From Dehalococcoidia bacterium (GTDB lineage: Bacteria > Chloroflexota > Dehalococcoidia > Dehalococcoidales > W693), in the NCBI GenBank assembly GCA_030627335.1, contig DAOUSH010000045.1, positions 1-5,241 of the forward strand: a stretch of 5,241 nucleotides of DNA. Reading direction: 5' to 3'. Positions 5,139-5,241 of this stretch are shown in pieces (position 1 is the stretch's first letter; every line of letters starts with the position of its first letter). The notes beneath the pieces are model-generated. The model did not search any database and was not told the origin of the DNA. It worked only from the letters and a program-made list of their open reading frames with translations. The translations under genes were made by a program, and so were the position numbers.

Positions 5139-5241
5139 TCTTCCTTAGACCGGTTCCTGCCCCGTTGCCAGCGGTCGACCCCGAAGGCTGACAGCCCCCG
5201 ATTTCTCAGAGCGGCAATTGTTGTAGGTAGAAACTTGGCTA
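5135..5241 (-). CDS. possible 3' end of a convergent gene of unknown function
   Basis: On the minus strand a frame enters at the right edge and stays open for 34 codons to a TAG at 5137-5135. It reads AKFLPTTIAALRNRGLSAF near the edge and ends in a basic, charged tail (GVDRWQRGRNRSKED). This looks like an ordinary protein C-terminus, but I recognise no family and the stretch is short. Its stop codon overlaps that of the aldolase within the palindrome CTAG (5135-5138), giving tail-to-tail genes with no gap. A second minus-strand frame and a plus-strand frame are also open here, so the call rests mainly on how protein-like the translation looks. Confidence 0.38.
   Translation of the reverse strand, partial: AKFLPTTIAALRNRGLSAFGVDRWQRGRNRSKED

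Noticed and set aside
5139..5241. Plus-strand frame continuing past the aldolase TAG as a read-through extension.
   Set aside because: It is the antisense of the more protein-like minus-strand frame, has no start or conserved motif, and the aldolase already has its C-terminal helix before the stop.

Overview
The window looks like an ordinary chromosomal housekeeping region from a moderately GC-rich bacterium. Chloroflexota, probably Dehalococcoidia or a close relative, is my best guess. The reasons are the LexA variant (SMVDAMINDGD around the catalytic serine, STSVVDYNLRILE in the helix-turn-helix), a Gram-positive-type LexA operator (GAAC-N4-GTTC) in front of lexA, and a Rel protein with an unusual GFDD signature. 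As I recall, a Gram-positive-type LexA box has been reported for Dehalococcoides. This placement is inference from memory of these families, not a database result.

Layout. Positions 1-1014 (minus strand) hold histidyl-tRNA synthetase (hisS), cut by the left edge so that about the last 80 residues are missing. A 127-bp divergent intergenic region (1015-1141) carries a promoter for each direction. The rightward one has a 15-bp palindrome over its -10 box. Positions 1142-3331 encode a long Rel/SpoT-type (p)ppGpp synthetase/hydrolase. After a short gap with a good sigma-70 promoter comes rpsT (3398-3679, ribosomal protein bS20, TTG start), followed by an intrinsic terminator. lexA (3824-4477) has its own near-consensus promoter, with an SOS box at the expected transcription start. 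A 94-bp gap containing a long inverted repeat leads to a class II aldolase/adducin-family gene (4572-5138). The last 107 bases may be the 3' end of a convergent minus-strand gene whose stop codon overlaps the aldolase stop.

How it fits together. hisS, rel and rpsT all serve translation and its control: tRNA charging, the alarmone response to uncharged tRNA, and the small ribosomal subunit. lexA is the autoregulated SOS repressor. The visible promoters and terminator suggest largely separate transcription units. The aldolase is the only gene whose pathway is unclear.

I see no CRISPR array, transposase, phage gene, tRNA or rRNA, and no clear undescribed multi-gene system. The signals most worth a second look are the structured lexA-aldolase spacer, which could occlude the aldolase ribosome binding site; the TATACTTA motif shared by that spacer and the rel promoter; the three-half-site operator layout in front of lexA; and the hybrid Rel protein, with intact hydrolase residues but a RelA-like FDD signature in its synthetase domain.
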